NCBI RefSeq assembly: GCF_001720395.1
Contig: NZ_MDTU01000001.1
Coordinates: 2,798,444 to 2,862,443, forward strand
From: Piscirickettsia litoralis
Lineage (GTDB): Bacteria; Pseudomonadota; Gammaproteobacteria; Piscirickettsiales; Piscirickettsiaceae
Direction: 5' to 3'
DNA: 64,000 nt
Within the stretch, counting starts at the first letter, position 1. Every line of letters begins with the position of its first letter. The notes beneath the pieces are model-generated. The model searched no databases. It was not told the DNA's origin and was given only the letters and a program-made list of their open reading frames with translations. Below are positions 1-9,650 of the stretch, one piece after another. A program made the position numbers and the translations under genes.

Positions 1-906
1 ATTCATTTGAAAGGTGAAAATCCAAAGCAAGATGCTGAAAAAATAAAGGAAATTTTGCCAGAACAGGTGCGTTTGATTGATACTAAAAAAACTTACCCAT
101 TGGTTGATCGTGAAAGTTTACCTACAGGCTCTATTATTGATGTGGGTGGTGTTGCGATGGGTGGCAAAACGATTCAAGTGATCAGTGGGCCTTGCTCTGT
201 GGAGACGCCGGAGCAGATGGTTGCTGCGGCAAAAATGGTTAAGAATGCAGGCTGTCGATTAATGCGTGGTGGAGCATTCAAGCCAAGAACCAATCCCTAC
301 AGTTTTCAGGGGCATGGTATTGATGGCTTAACGATGTTAGAGCAAGCGGCTCGGCCTAATGAGCTGCCGATAGTGACAGAGTTGTTAGATGTGAGGCATT
401 TAGAACATTTCTTGTCAACAGGTGTGGATTTGATTCAAATTGGCACACGCAATATGCAGAACTTCGAATTATTAAAAGAAGTTGGACGAACAAAAACACC
501 GGTTTTATTAAAGCGTGGCATGTGTGCGACGATTAAAGAGTGGTTGAATGCGGCTGAGTATATCGCAGCACATGGGAACTCAAATATTATCTTGTGTGAG
601 CGTGGGGTACGTAGCTTTGAGAGTGCATATCGCAATATGTTAGATATCACTGCAATTCCAGTATTAAAGCGTGAAACGCATTTGCCTGTTATTATAGATC
701 CGAGTCATGCTGGGGGCTGTGCTTCGCTGGTCCCTGCTTTATCGAAAGCAGCAATTGCTGCGGGTGCAGACGGTTTGATTATAGAGTCACATCATCAGCC
801 CGAACAAGCGTGGTGTGATGCAGAGCAAGCGCTAAGCCCACAGAGTTTGGCGCAGTTGATGCAAGAACTGGCTTTGATTGCGAAAAGTGTTAATCGTGAT
901 ATCTGA
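1..906 (+). CDS. aroF: DAHP synthase, type I-beta (5' end cut by window edge)
   Basis: First enzyme of the shikimate pathway, joining phosphoenolpyruvate and erythrose 4-phosphate to 3-deoxy-arabino-heptulosonate 7-phosphate. The reading frame is open from base 1; a TTG at 7 gives 299 residues, but the protein probably begins upstream, because the first ~45 residues look like the end of the small N-terminal ferredoxin-like domain of the Thermotoga/Bacillus-type enzyme. Visible motifs counted from the TTG are IDVGGV (~44), GPCSVE (~61), KPRTNPYSFQG (~92), VLLKRG and DPSHAGG, which form the metal and PEP site. It is followed 13 bases later by pheA, so the two are probably co-transcribed. Family assignment is secure; the gene symbol follows usual naming for this type. 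Confidence 0.93.
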   Translation: MHLKGENPKQDAEKIKEILPEQVRLIDTKKTYPLVDRESLPTGSIIDVGGVAMGGKTIQVISGPCSVETPEQMVAAAKMVKNAGCRLMRGGAFKPRTNPYSFQGHGIDGLTMLEQAARPNELPIVTELLDVRHLEHFLSTGVDLIQIGTRNMQNFELLKEVGRTKTPVLLKRGMCATIKEWLNAAEYIAAHGNSNIILCERGVRSFESAYRNMLDITAIPVLKRETHLPVIIDPSHAGGCASLVPALSKAAIAAGADGLIIESHHQPEQAWCDAEQALSPQSLAQLMQELALIAKSVNRDI

Positions 907-919
907 GAGGAAGATAGTA

Positions 920-1942
920 ATGAATCCAGCATTGAATGAATTGCGTCATAAGATTGATGATATCGACCTTAAGTTATTAGATTTATTAAACCAGCGCGCA
1001 CTATGTGCTTTAGAAGTTGCCTCGGTGAAAAAGCAGGCGAATATTGCGAAATTTTACTGCCCAGAGCGGGAACAGGCTGTTTTAAAAAGAATTCTTGAAA
1101 ACAATCACGGGCCTTTGGAAGATAAAGCGGTTTATCATATTTTCCGTCAAATTATGTCATTGAACTTAAGTTTGCAGCAGCCATTAACCGTCGCTTGTTT
1201 AGGTCCTGAGGGAACTTATTCTGAAGAAGCGGCCTACGGGCAGCTAGGAGACTTCATTGAGCTTTCTTTGGAGAGCTCTTTTAGCGATATTACCAATAGG
1301 TTATTAGCTGAACAGGTAAAGTTAGCGGTTATGCCGCTTTATAATAGTACGACAGGAGTGATTGCTCCTGTGTTAGATCAATTGCTAAAGTCAGATGTAT
1401 ATATCAGCGAGGAACATCATTTGGCGATACAGCATAATCTATTGGTCAATGATAAGACTGTAGAGATTAATAAGATTTATGCACATGAGCAGTCATTACA
1501 GCAGTGTAAACGCTGGTTAAAGCGAAACCAAACAAATGTGAAATGCATTGCTGTTGCAAGTAATGGCGAAGCGGCGATCCGGGCTAAAAATGAGGTTGGC
1601 GCAGCAGCGATTGCATCAGCGCGCTGTGCTGAAAAATTAGGCTTAAGGATTCACGCTGAGCACATTATGGATGCGCTTAATAATACAACTACCTTTGTTG
1701 TCATTAATAAAGGGAAAGCTGAGATTAAGCCTAATCTATCAATATGTTACCTTTGGTTAAATCATCATGATGATCTTAATAGAGTGATTGAGCTTGCTGA
1801 TACTGCAGGGGTGGATTATTGGCCGTGCTCAAAAGGTGTTCTCGTTAGGTTGTCAGAGAAGAATAAGCATGATAGGCTATCTTGTACTGTTAAAAAGGTA
1901 CAGGATGAAGTGCGATCATGTCGTATTCTTGGCTGTGCCTAG
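920..1942 (+). CDS. pheA: Bifunctional chorismate mutase / prephenate dehydratase
   Basis: Converts chorismate to prephenate and then phenylpyruvate, for phenylalanine synthesis. The ATG at 920 is chosen because GAGAGGAAG lies just upstream; 340 residues follow. Residues 1-85 are an AroQ-type chorismate mutase (start LRHKIDDIDLKLLDLLNQR). The dehydratase domain starts near 92 with LGPEGTYSEEAA. Two dehydratase signatures are altered: the usual P-[IV]-E-N-S is MPLYNS (~137), and the usual TRF is TTF (~256). The C-terminal ~65 residues keep the length of an ACT domain and end in the typical RILGC, but I find neither the GALV nor the ESRP phenylalanine-binding motif. The enzyme may be weakly active or not feedback-inhibited; that is inference. 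It sits inside the aro cluster. Confidence 0.9.
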   Translation: MNPALNELRHKIDDIDLKLLDLLNQRALCALEVASVKKQANIAKFYCPEREQAVLKRILENNHGPLEDKAVYHIFRQIMSLNLSLQQPLTVACLGPEGTYSEEAAYGQLGDFIELSLESSFSDITNRLLAEQVKLAVMPLYNSTTGVIAPVLDQLLKSDVYISEEHHLAIQHNLLVNDKTVEINKIYAHEQSLQQCKRWLKRNQTNVKCIAVASNGEAAIRAKNEVGAAAIASARCAEKLGLRIHAEHIMDALNNTTTFVVINKGKAEIKPNLSICYLWLNHHDDLNRVIELADTAGVDYWPCSKGVLVRLSEKNKHDRLSCTVKKVQDEVRSCRILGCA

Positions 1943-1999
1943 ATTAAGGTTTGATATTTTAAAGGTTATAAATTTTCGTGTTATTGGTTGAGTGAGATA

Positions 2000-3304
2000 A
2001 TGAAAAAATTGCAGATTAAGCCGTCACAGTTGCAAGGCCGCATAGAAATACCATCCTCCAAGTCACATACGTTACGAGCAATTTTATTTGCCTCTTTAGC
2101 TGAAGGAAACAGTGGTATCGAATCTTTTTTGCCTTCGCCAGATGCGTATGCAATGATCGATGCTTGTCGAGCGCTGGGGGCAGAAGTTACCGTTATTGAG
2201 TCTGAAAATCGTTTGGATATTAAAGGAGTGTCGGGTCAGCCACAGCAGCCAGATAATATTTTAGATGCGGGTAATTCAGGCCAGGTTTTGCGGTTTGTTG
2301 GTGCAATTCTAGGTTTAATCCCAGGGTATAGCGTCATGACTGGGGATCACTCCGTACGTTTTAATCGCCCGGCTTTGCCTTTAATTGAAGGCTTAAAGCA
2401 GCTCGGCGCGGAGTGTATTTCAACGAAAGGGGATGGGCATGCGCCTTTGATTATTCGTGGGCCGATGCAAGGGAATCGTGCACAGATAGAAGGTCAAGAT
2501 TCACAGCCGGTTTCAGCTTTATTAATCGCAAGTTTATTTATTCCAGGTGAGACAGAAATTATTGTCGATAACCCTGGAGAATTGCCTTGGTTGGACTTAA
2601 CTTTAAGCTGGTTTGATCGTTTAGGTCTGTCTTATCAACGTGAAGGCTATACACGCTTTATCATTCCTGGAGTACAAAAAATTGCCGGTTTTAATTACCG
2701 AGTCCCGGGAGACTTTAGTTCACTTGCCTATCCTGTGGCCGCAGCTTTGGTGACGAAAAGCTCGGTGATTATTGATAATGTTGATTTAGAAGATGCTCAA
2801 GGCGATAAGAAACTACTCGATGTTTTAGTGAAAATGGGTGCTAATTTTGAATATAATGCGCTAGAAAAATCCTTGCAGGTGTTACCTGTAGAAAAACTTC
2901 AGGGTATTCGTTTTGATATTAATGAGTTTGTGGATGCGATTACCATTATGGCAGTGATTGCATGTCATGCCGAAGGACAAACGTTGATCTCGGGTGCGGG
3001 CATCGCGCGTAAAAAAGAGTCAAATCGTCTCACCGCAATTACCACAGAGCTGAAAAAGTTAGGTGCTGATATTGCAGAAACAGAAGATGGTTTGCATATT
3101 ATGGGTGGACAATCGCTGACCAATCAGAAAAACTTGCAAAGCTATCATGATCATCGCATTGCTATGTCGATGACCGTTGCAGCGTTGGCAGCAGTAGGTG
3201 ATTGCGAAATTGCTGACAGTGAGTGTATTGCTAAAAGCTATCCAAGTTTCGTTACACAAATGCAAGCGTTAGGTGTTAATATTCGAGAATTAGCATGCGC
3301 ATAA
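2000..3304 (+). CDS. aroA: 3-phosphoshikimate 1-carboxyvinyltransferase (EPSP synthase)
   Basis: Transfers enolpyruvate from PEP to shikimate 3-phosphate. ATG 2000 gives 434 residues, the family norm; an in-frame TTG at 1988 is less likely. Motifs are SKSHTLRAILFASLAEG (~19, with the catalytic Lys), DAGNSGQVLRF (~88), GQDSQ.VSALLIAS, VPGDFSSLAYP, and RKKESNRL plus DHRIAM near the C terminus. The SKSHTLRAILFASL stretch (gammaproteobacterial enzymes usually read SKSxSNRALLLAAL), GQDSQ and the PW.DLTL segment resemble my recollection of chlamydial AroA more than E. coli AroA. It is followed with a 10-base overlap by aroK. Function is certain; the chlamydial affinity needs a tree. Confidence 0.95.
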   Translation: MKKLQIKPSQLQGRIEIPSSKSHTLRAILFASLAEGNSGIESFLPSPDAYAMIDACRALGAEVTVIESENRLDIKGVSGQPQQPDNILDAGNSGQVLRFVGAILGLIPGYSVMTGDHSVRFNRPALPLIEGLKQLGAECISTKGDGHAPLIIRGPMQGNRAQIEGQDSQPVSALLIASLFIPGETEIIVDNPGELPWLDLTLSWFDRLGLSYQREGYTRFIIPGVQKIAGFNYRVPGDFSSLAYPVAAALVTKSSVIIDNVDLEDAQGDKKLLDVLVKMGANFEYNALEKSLQVLPVEKLQGIRFDINEFVDAITIMAVIACHAEGQTLISGAGIARKKESNRLTAITTELKKLGADIAETEDGLHIMGGQSLTNQKNLQSYHDHRIAMSMTVAALAAVGDCEIADSECIAKSYPSFVTQMQALGVNIRELACA

Positions 3305-3831
3305 TTTTGTGTGGATCTAAAGGTGTCGGCAAAACGACTTTAGGGCAGCAGCTAGCCAAAGCAAAAAATTGGCCATTTTTTGATCTCGATGAACTATTAA
3401 AGAATCACTATAATCAGCAAGAAAATACCGAGTTTACTATCCCTGAAATTTTTAAAAATTTAGGTGAGACTGGCTTTCGTAATTTAGAAACTCAAGTGAT
3501 TTTATCACTTAATTTACCTGAGTCTTGTGTACTTGCTACAGGTGGTGGTGCTATTTTAGCAAAAATCAATCGTCAGACTTTACGGCAATTAGGCCAAGTG
3601 GTTTATTTAGATGCTGATAGTAAGCTATTAGAGAAGCGTTATTTATCAGGGAAAAAGCCGGCTTATATCCATAATAGTATGGATAAAGGTTTGGCTGAAT
3701 TTTTAAAACTTTGCCAAAACCGTCATGACTATTATCAACAAGCTGCACATCATAGTATTAAGATTAATTGCGATACAGCGCATTTAACGATTATGCAATT
3801 AGAAGCATTAGGAGAGTCTTGTGGCCAGTAA
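3295..3831 (+). CDS. aroK: Shikimate kinase
   Basis: Phosphorylates shikimate at the 3-hydroxyl using ATP. The 178-residue P-loop kinase has Walker A GSKGVGKTT (7-15), the shikimate-binding DLDE (32-35), the phosphate-binding ETGFRNLE segment, ATGGGAIL (~81), and a LID arginine near KRYLSGKKPAY. The ATG overlaps the aroA stop by 10 bases and its own stop overlaps the aroC start, so it is translationally coupled on both sides. The length is normal. Whether it is the AroK or AroL type cannot be told from this sequence. Confidence 0.92.
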   Translation: MRIILCGSKGVGKTTLGQQLAKAKNWPFFDLDELLKNHYNQQENTEFTIPEIFKNLGETGFRNLETQVILSLNLPESCVLATGGGAILAKINRQTLRQLGQVVYLDADSKLLEKRYLSGKKPAYIHNSMDKGLAEFLKLCQNRHDYYQQAAHHSIKINCDTAHLTIMQLEALGESCGQ

Positions 3832-4903
3832 TTCATTTGGACAAATTTTTCGTATTACGACCTGGGGTGAGTCTCATGGTAAAGGCATTGGTGTTGTGAT
3901 TGATGGTTGTCCTGCCGGTTTAGTGATTAATGAAGATGATATTAATGCTGAATTGGACCTACGTGTAACGGGCAAAAATCGTTTTACTTCGCCACGTAAA
4001 GAAAAAGACCATGCACAAATTTATTCAGGAGTTTTTGAAGGAAAAACAACTGGTGCGCCATTGTCGATTGTCATTCATAACCATGATGCAGACTCGAGTA
4101 AATATGAGCCGATCAAAAATTTATTGCGCCCAGGTCATGCGAACTACACTTACCTGGAAAAATACGGTGTATTTGATTATCGTGGTGGTGGGCGCTCTTC
4201 GGCCCGTGAGACAGCGTGTCGAGTGGCTGCTGGGGCGGTTGCTAAAAAATTATTAGATCACTTTGGGATAGAAATTGCCGCAAGTATTCAATCGATTGGC
4301 TCTATTGATGCAAGTTTAAATGTAGAAAAACTACCTAAACTAAAACAAGCGATTTACCAACATCCATTATATTGTGCTGATCCTGCCGCTGGTGAGAGAA
4401 TGATGGCAGAGTTAGATAGCGCGATTAATGATGGTGACTCCCTAGGGGGTATTATTCAGTTTTCTGCCATTGGTGTGCCTGTTGGTGTGGGCGACCCCGT
4501 TTATGAGAAATTGGAAGCTAATTTAGCAAAAGCGATGATGACACTGCCTGCAAGCAAAGGAGTTAGTATTGGGGAAGGGTTTTCAGCATCACGGATGCAA
4601 GGTTCTGAGCACAATGATTTGTTTGCAGAGGATAAAGCCTTATTAACCAATCATGCCGGTGGGACCTTGGGTGGAATTAGTACCGGAGAATGCATTAGTG
4701 GGCAAGTTGCGTTTAAACCAACGTCAAGCATTAAAAAAGCACAAGCAACAGCCAATATTACAGGGGAGAAAGCCAGCTTTTCACTACCTGAAGGTTCTCG
4801 TCATGACCCTTGTGTTGCGATTCGTGCGGTTCCTGTGGTCGAGTCTATGTTAGCTTTGGTATTGGCAGATGCTTTACTCGTGAACCGCGCGGCGAAATTA
4901 TAA
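3821..4903 (+). CDS. aroC: Chorismate synthase
   Basis: Makes chorismate from EPSP by FMN-dependent trans-elimination of phosphate. The 360-residue protein starts at GTG 3821 with GGAGAG seven bases upstream, overlapping the aroK stop by 11 bases. Signatures are GESHGKGIGVVIDGCPAG (~13), RPGHANYTYLEKYG (~103), RGGGRSSARET (~121) and, near the C terminus, RHDPC.A.RAVPV. The FMN and substrate sites appear complete. It is the fifth gene of the cluster and is followed 29 bases later by aroB. Confidence 0.96.
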   Translation: MASNSFGQIFRITTWGESHGKGIGVVIDGCPAGLVINEDDINAELDLRVTGKNRFTSPRKEKDHAQIYSGVFEGKTTGAPLSIVIHNHDADSSKYEPIKNLLRPGHANYTYLEKYGVFDYRGGGRSSARETACRVAAGAVAKKLLDHFGIEIAASIQSIGSIDASLNVEKLPKLKQAIYQHPLYCADPAAGERMMAELDSAINDGDSLGGIIQFSAIGVPVGVGDPVYEKLEANLAKAMMTLPASKGVSIGEGFSASRMQGSEHNDLFAEDKALLTNHAGGTLGGISTGECISGQVAFKPTSSIKKAQATANITGEKASFSLPEGSRHDPCVAIRAVPVVESMLALVLADALLVNRAAKL

Positions 4904-4932
4904 AAATAAATGGATAAGGTAAAAAGCATATT

Positions 4933-6031
4933 ATGTTGCAGTTAGAAGTCACCACAAAACCGGCCTACAATATTGATATAGATTCAGGGCTATTAAAGTC
5001 AGATCAATTAATACAAGACTGCATCACGCTTTCTAAGCGAATCGTATTAATTACCGATGATCAAGTAAGAACATTGTATGCGGAACAGTTTAGGTCGAAG
5101 CTAGTGGAACAAAGCGCTGAAGTTTTGCTGCTCAGTATAGGTTTGGGTGAGGAGTGCAAAACACGCGAGGTGAAGCAAAGGCTTGAAGATGCCATGCTCG
5201 ATGCAGGCTTTACACGAGATACTTTAGTGATTGCACTTGGCGGTGGAGTGGTGACAGATATTGCGGGCTATTTAGCCGCGACTTATTGTCGTGGTGTGCC
5301 GGTGCTATATATTCCAACTAGTCTACTTGCTATGGTTGATGCCAGCATTGGTGGAAAAACAGGGGTGAATACTCCTTTTGGCAAAAATATGATCGGAACA
5401 ATCACCCAACCTGTGCGTGTTGTGATTGATCCTGGTGTATTGCAGACACTCTCAATGCGAGAACGCAAAGCGGGATTTATAGAGATTTTAAAACATGCTT
5501 TAATCAGTGATCGCGAGTTTTTTGATAAATTAACTGAGAATGCCAAATCTTTGCTAAACTTAGATAATAGAAAAGTACTGGCTGAAGTGATTCTTAAAAG
5601 CTGCCAAGTTAAAAAGCATGTTGTCAGCATCGATGAGCATGAAAAAGGCTTGCGCCAAGTTTTAAATTTAGGTCATACGATAGCCCACGCTTTAGAGATT
5701 GTCAGTGGTCATACCCTTAATCATGGCGAAGCGGTTGCTTTAGGTTTAATGGTTGAAGCTGATTATGCTGTGCGTTTGGGTGTTTTAGCAAAAAGCGAAA
5801 GCGATAAATTAATATATTTCTTAAAAATAAATGGCTTATTACCTAGTATTCCTAGATTAGGGTTAACAGAAATTCTAGCTGCTCTGACTCTTGATTAAAA
5901 AAGTACTGGATAAGAAAGTAAGGTTGGTTTTACTCGAAAAGATCGGTCTTGTTTATGTAAAAGATGGGCAATATAGTCATGTTGTTGATCAAGATATTTT
6001 AAATCAATCTATTCAAGCTATTTTATTTTAA
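4933..6031 (+). CDS. aroB: 3-dehydroquinate synthase (frameshifted near C terminus)
   Basis: Converts DAHP to 3-dehydroquinate with NAD and a divalent metal. The first frame gives 321 residues with GGGVVTDIAGYLAATY (~103), PTSLLAMVDASIGGKTGVN (~129), and metal ligands in LNLGHTIAHALE and NHGEAVALGL. It stops at 5896-5898 after ALTLD. Dropping one T of the TT at 5895-5896 continues as DKKVLDKKVRLVLLEKIG and runs to TAA 6029-6031, giving the usual length of about 365. The missing piece is the normal AroB C terminus, so this is one gene with a single-base break. No aroE or aroQ follows; the next gene is unrelated. Confidence 0.9.
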
Positions 6032-6149
6032 TCCAGTAATTTTAACTCTTTAAGCAGAAAAATATTTGTTTTTGATTTATTCATTTTAATTTAATAAATC
6101 ATGTCTATGCCTTTTGTATGCAACGAAAGAAAATAAAAAGGTATAGCTT

Positions 6150-9100
6150 ATGCGAAAAGAGGCAATCGGTTTGGTTTTAGGGCTATGGGGAAGTATCACA
6201 ATTGCAAGTGATATTCCTCAGGGTGCTGGGCGCTATCTAACTGAGTTACCCGCACAAGATAGTGAGGGAAATAACTTAAGAAGTGTAAAGGGGGTAATCA
6301 AAAAATCGAATAGCTTTCAGGGGCCAATACCGACACATACCTGGTGGTCATCGTTAATTTGGGATTTTAATGGCAACCAGCCTCACTCACAACCGATGTT
6401 TGCCCATCCATTAGCTTTTCAGGCAGAAAAACAAGGATTAGGCATAGGTTATCCTGACCAGCCGATTGTTTATAATATTGAGTGGCAGGGTACTATTTAT
6501 AATCGAGGGGCGGGTTATCGTTACTCTTATCAAAAAGATTTATTAGTTTCTTTGCAAGGTGAGCAGTTTGATAAAACGGTGGCAGAGAGTTACAGCGATT
6601 GGACGGTGGGAGCGCTTTGGCAGAATAGCCAAAACTCACTGAAAGCAACTTTAGGGCACGGTTTACCTTTTATCTATTTTGAGCGCTCTGGTAATCGTCC
6701 TGTAGAAGTGAAGTTAAATCGAGTATCTCAGCGAGCGATTGATTTTCCTTTTAAGTCGAAACGTTATCATTTCGAAAACTTACATGGGAGTTATCAGGGA
6801 GGAAATATTGGATTTAATATTCCTGTTAACGCCTTAGAGCCGGGTGCTGCTGTAAAAGTTAGATTTGCATTAGATTTTGATGGTGACGGCGAATCCGACC
6901 GTATAGAGCAATATGCTTTATTTCCGACTGATGGTTCTAGTGTTTCGTGGGAAATTTATAATGAAAACTCTCATGGCGGTATCGATCAAAACCACAGTTA
7001 TGGTGATTATCAAAATTTTAATAATGGCAATGTTTCGATAGATATTTGGCGTAATTTTGGTTCTGGAGATATCTTAATTGATCAAAGTCAAGCTCGAGTT
7101 GTTTTACCTTATCAGTTAGATCGTACAAATATATTAAATTTTAATAATAATCGTGAAGGAAGTATTGCTAGATTAGAGCAGGATAAAAATGAAGTATGGT
7201 ATCAAAATGCCAACGTGATGGGTTTAAGTGTTAATGGTCATCACTATGGCTTATTTGCCCCCAGTGGCAGTCAATGGAGTGTGAGTGGTAATCGTAGTTT
7301 AATAAGCTCGAATTTAGCAGGAAAAAATTATTGGTCAGTTGCCTTATTACCTGAAAAAAACATTGAGACTTTATTGGAATTTAAGAAATATGCTTATTCT
7401 TTTGTGACATCTGGAAAGGCTAACTATCAGTATCAGCCTGAAAGTTCTGAAATAGTAACAGATTTTATATTGAACTTTGATCAAAAAGAGCCTGCGAATC
7501 ATAATAATCAAACAGTGATGGCTTTATATCCACATCAATGGAAAAATCTACTAGGCTCTCCAACGAATATAGAGTATCAGTCTTCAAGAGGAATGATGAA
7601 GGCGATTATCGATAATAAATTTAAAACAGTGCGAAAATTTTCAGGAATTATATCAAGTCTGCCCATTGATCCCTCTCAACAAGATCACTTGAAAGCCCAA
7701 CTTATTGGTGAATATAACGCATTGCGTAATCAAGGTGGTTTTAGCAAAAAAGATACTTACTGGTTAGGAAAAGAGCTGGGGAAAGTTGCTGAATTTACTT
7801 ATTTGGCTGATCAGCTAAATTTAACCAGTCAGAGAGATTATTTTATTGAGATTTTAAAAAGTAAGCTAGAGGATTGGTTCGAGGCTAAATTATCGTCATT
7901 TTTTTATTACGATCCTACTTGGCAAACATTAATTGGCTATCCTGCTTCTTATGGTAGTGATGATCAGATTAATGATCACCATTTTCATTATGCTTATTTT
8001 ATTCGGGCCGCCGCAGCGGTTGCACGATTTGATTCGGTTTGGGCAAAGCAAAATAATTGGGGCGCGATGGTCAATTTATTGATTAAAGATGCAGCCAATC
8101 ATGAACGGTCAGATGATAGTTTTCCATATTTAAGGCATTTTGACCCTTATGCGGGGCACTCCTGGGCATCAGGCCATGCAGCTTTTGCAGCAGGAAATAA
8201 TCAGGAGTCTTCTTCAGAAGCAATGAATTTTGCCGCCGCAGTTTTGCTTTGGGGCCAAGCAACGGGCCAAGATAGCCTCAGAGATTTAGGTATTTATCTT
8301 TATGAAACCGAAGGCTCAGCAATTGACCAGTACTGGTTTGATGTAGATCAAGATATATTTCCAGAAGGTTATTTACACACAACCGCAGGAATTGTCTGGG
8401 CAGAGGGTGTTGTGTATAGCACCTGGTGGACTGCAAACCCAGAGGAAATTCATGGTATTAACTATTTGCCGATTACAGCAAGTTCGCTTTATTTGGGTCG
8501 ATCTTCAGAATATGTCACACGCAACCTTAATGATTTAAAGAAAACCAATCAGTTTTATCATCAGCAGCGTAATGAACATAGTCGGGCGCACTATTATGAT
8601 CGTTGGCAGGGATTGATTGGGCAATACCAGGCGCTGACTGATACGAACCAGGCTTATCGTCAGTACCAAGAAAACAATAATTTTACACCTGAGTTTGGCA
8701 CCAGTCATGCACAGTTGATCCATTGGTTGACTAGTTTAAACCACTTGGGCTTACCTGACTTCACCATTTATGCGAATGACCCTTTAGCGGTTGTGTTTAC
8801 TAAAAATGGTAAGAAAAACTATGTGGTTGATAACCCTTCAGCACAGAGTAAAACCGTAACATTCTCTAATGGTACAACAGTTATTGCAAAAGCTAATCAG
8901 CTAACGCTAATACATGAGGATAATCTGACTCAACAGCAAGAAACAGGAACTTCAGATAATGCCAATGAGTCTGAAGATAACTCAACGTCAAATGGGCCTG
9001 TTGGTGATCAAAGCGATGATACCTCCTCTTTTTCTGATGGAGTCATTGAACTTGAAGATAATGTCCTACTTAAAATTGATCAGCAGGGCGATGAATATAT

Positions 9101-9650
9101 TATTGAGCTAGAAACCGATAAAGATCGTCGTTATGCCATTATTCATTATTTTGCTAAAAATGGCGTGCCTCAGAATGTGACTCTAACTAAAAATGGACAA
9201 AAATTTACTGGGAGGTTTAGGAATTTAGATGGCAGCCGACCTATACGCTTTACCATCGCAGATGCTGATCGAGTGCAATTCACCACTGCTGCGGTTGATG
9301 TGGTTGTGGCCGATAATAGTGATACCGACTCAGGAGAGCCTACACAAAGCCAGCCGAGTGAAACAGAAGAAAATTTAGGGAGTATGGTGATACTTGAGGA
9401 TAATCTACAGCTGTCAGTTACTCATGATAATGGAATTTATCAAATCCAAGTTGAGAGTCATGAGGAGCGTAGTTATATGATTATTCACTACGTTGATTTT
9501 CGTGGCATTCCTCAAAATGTGACGTTATGGAAGCAAGGTAAAATGTTTTCAGGGCAATTTAGTAACTTAGATGCTGAACAACCTGTATCTTTTACTGTGG
9601 CTGATGAGCAACGAGTACAATTTACGACAGAAAAAATGCAGATTGGTTAA
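6150..9650 (+). CDS. Secreted GH81 endo-1,3-beta-glucanase with two C-terminal CBM56-like repeats
   Basis: Predicted to cleave beta-1,3-glucan (laminarin, callose or algal/fungal wall glucan) outside the cell. The 1166 residues begin with a signal peptide (about 1-20, ending ITIA-SD). The GH81 body spans roughly 25-850; catalytic landmarks are the Asp in NDHHFHYAYFIRAAA (~608) and the two glutamates in NQESSSEAMN (~690), matching the acid and base/nucleophile region of the family, with GHSWASG just before. An acidic Ser/Asp linker (~930-960) leads to two ~88-residue repeats (about 963-1053 and 1076-1166). Both carry LEDN...IIHY....G.PQNVTL..G..F.G.F.NLD, which recalls CBM56, a beta-1,3-glucan-binding module; this is inferred from memory of the family. 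It stands alone, with AAAAGG eight bases before the ATG. Confidence 0.88.
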   Translation: MRKEAIGLVLGLWGSITIASDIPQGAGRYLTELPAQDSEGNNLRSVKGVIKKSNSFQGPIPTHTWWSSLIWDFNGNQPHSQPMFAHPLAFQAEKQGLGIGYPDQPIVYNIEWQGTIYNRGAGYRYSYQKDLLVSLQGEQFDKTVAESYSDWTVGALWQNSQNSLKATLGHGLPFIYFERSGNRPVEVKLNRVSQRAIDFPFKSKRYHFENLHGSYQGGNIGFNIPVNALEPGAAVKVRFALDFDGDGESDRIEQYALFPTDGSSVSWEIYNENSHGGIDQNHSYGDYQNFNNGNVSIDIWRNFGSGDILIDQSQARVVLPYQLDRTNILNFNNNREGSIARLEQDKNEVWYQNANVMGLSVNGHHYGLFAPSGSQWSVSGNRSLISSNLAGKNYWSVALLPEKNIETLLEFKKYAYSFVTSGKANYQYQPESSEIVTDFILNFDQKEPANHNNQTVMALYPHQWKNLLGSPTNIEYQSSRGMMKAIIDNKFKTVRKFSGIISSLPIDPSQQDHLKAQLIGEYNALRNQGGFSKKDTYWLGKELGKVAEFTYLADQLNLTSQRDYFIEILKSKLEDWFEAKLSSFFYYDPTWQTLIGYPASYGSDDQINDHHFHYAYFIRAAAAVARFDSVWAKQNNWGAMVNLLIKDAANHERSDDSFPYLRHFDPYAGHSWASGHAAFAAGNNQESSSEAMNFAAAVLLWGQATGQDSLRDLGIYLYETEGSAIDQYWFDVDQDIFPEGYLHTTAGIVWAEGVVYSTWWTANPEEIHGINYLPITASSLYLGRSSEYVTRNLNDLKKTNQFYHQQRNEHSRAHYYDRWQGLIGQYQALTDTNQAYRQYQENNNFTPEFGTSHAQLIHWLTSLNHLGLPDFTIYANDPLAVVFTKNGKKNYVVDNPSAQSKTVTFSNGTTVIAKANQLTLIHEDNLTQQQETGTSDNANESEDNSTSNGPVGDQSDDTSSFSDGVIELEDNVLLKIDQQGDEYIIELETDKDRRYAIIHYFAKNGVPQNVTLTKNGQKFTGRFRNLDGSRPIRFTIADADRVQFTTAAVDVVVADNSDTDSGEPTQSQPSETEENLGSMVILEDNLQLSVTHDNGIYQIQVESHEERSYMIIHYVDFRGIPQNVTLWKQGKMFSGQFSNLDAEQPVSFTVADEQRVQFTTEKMQIG

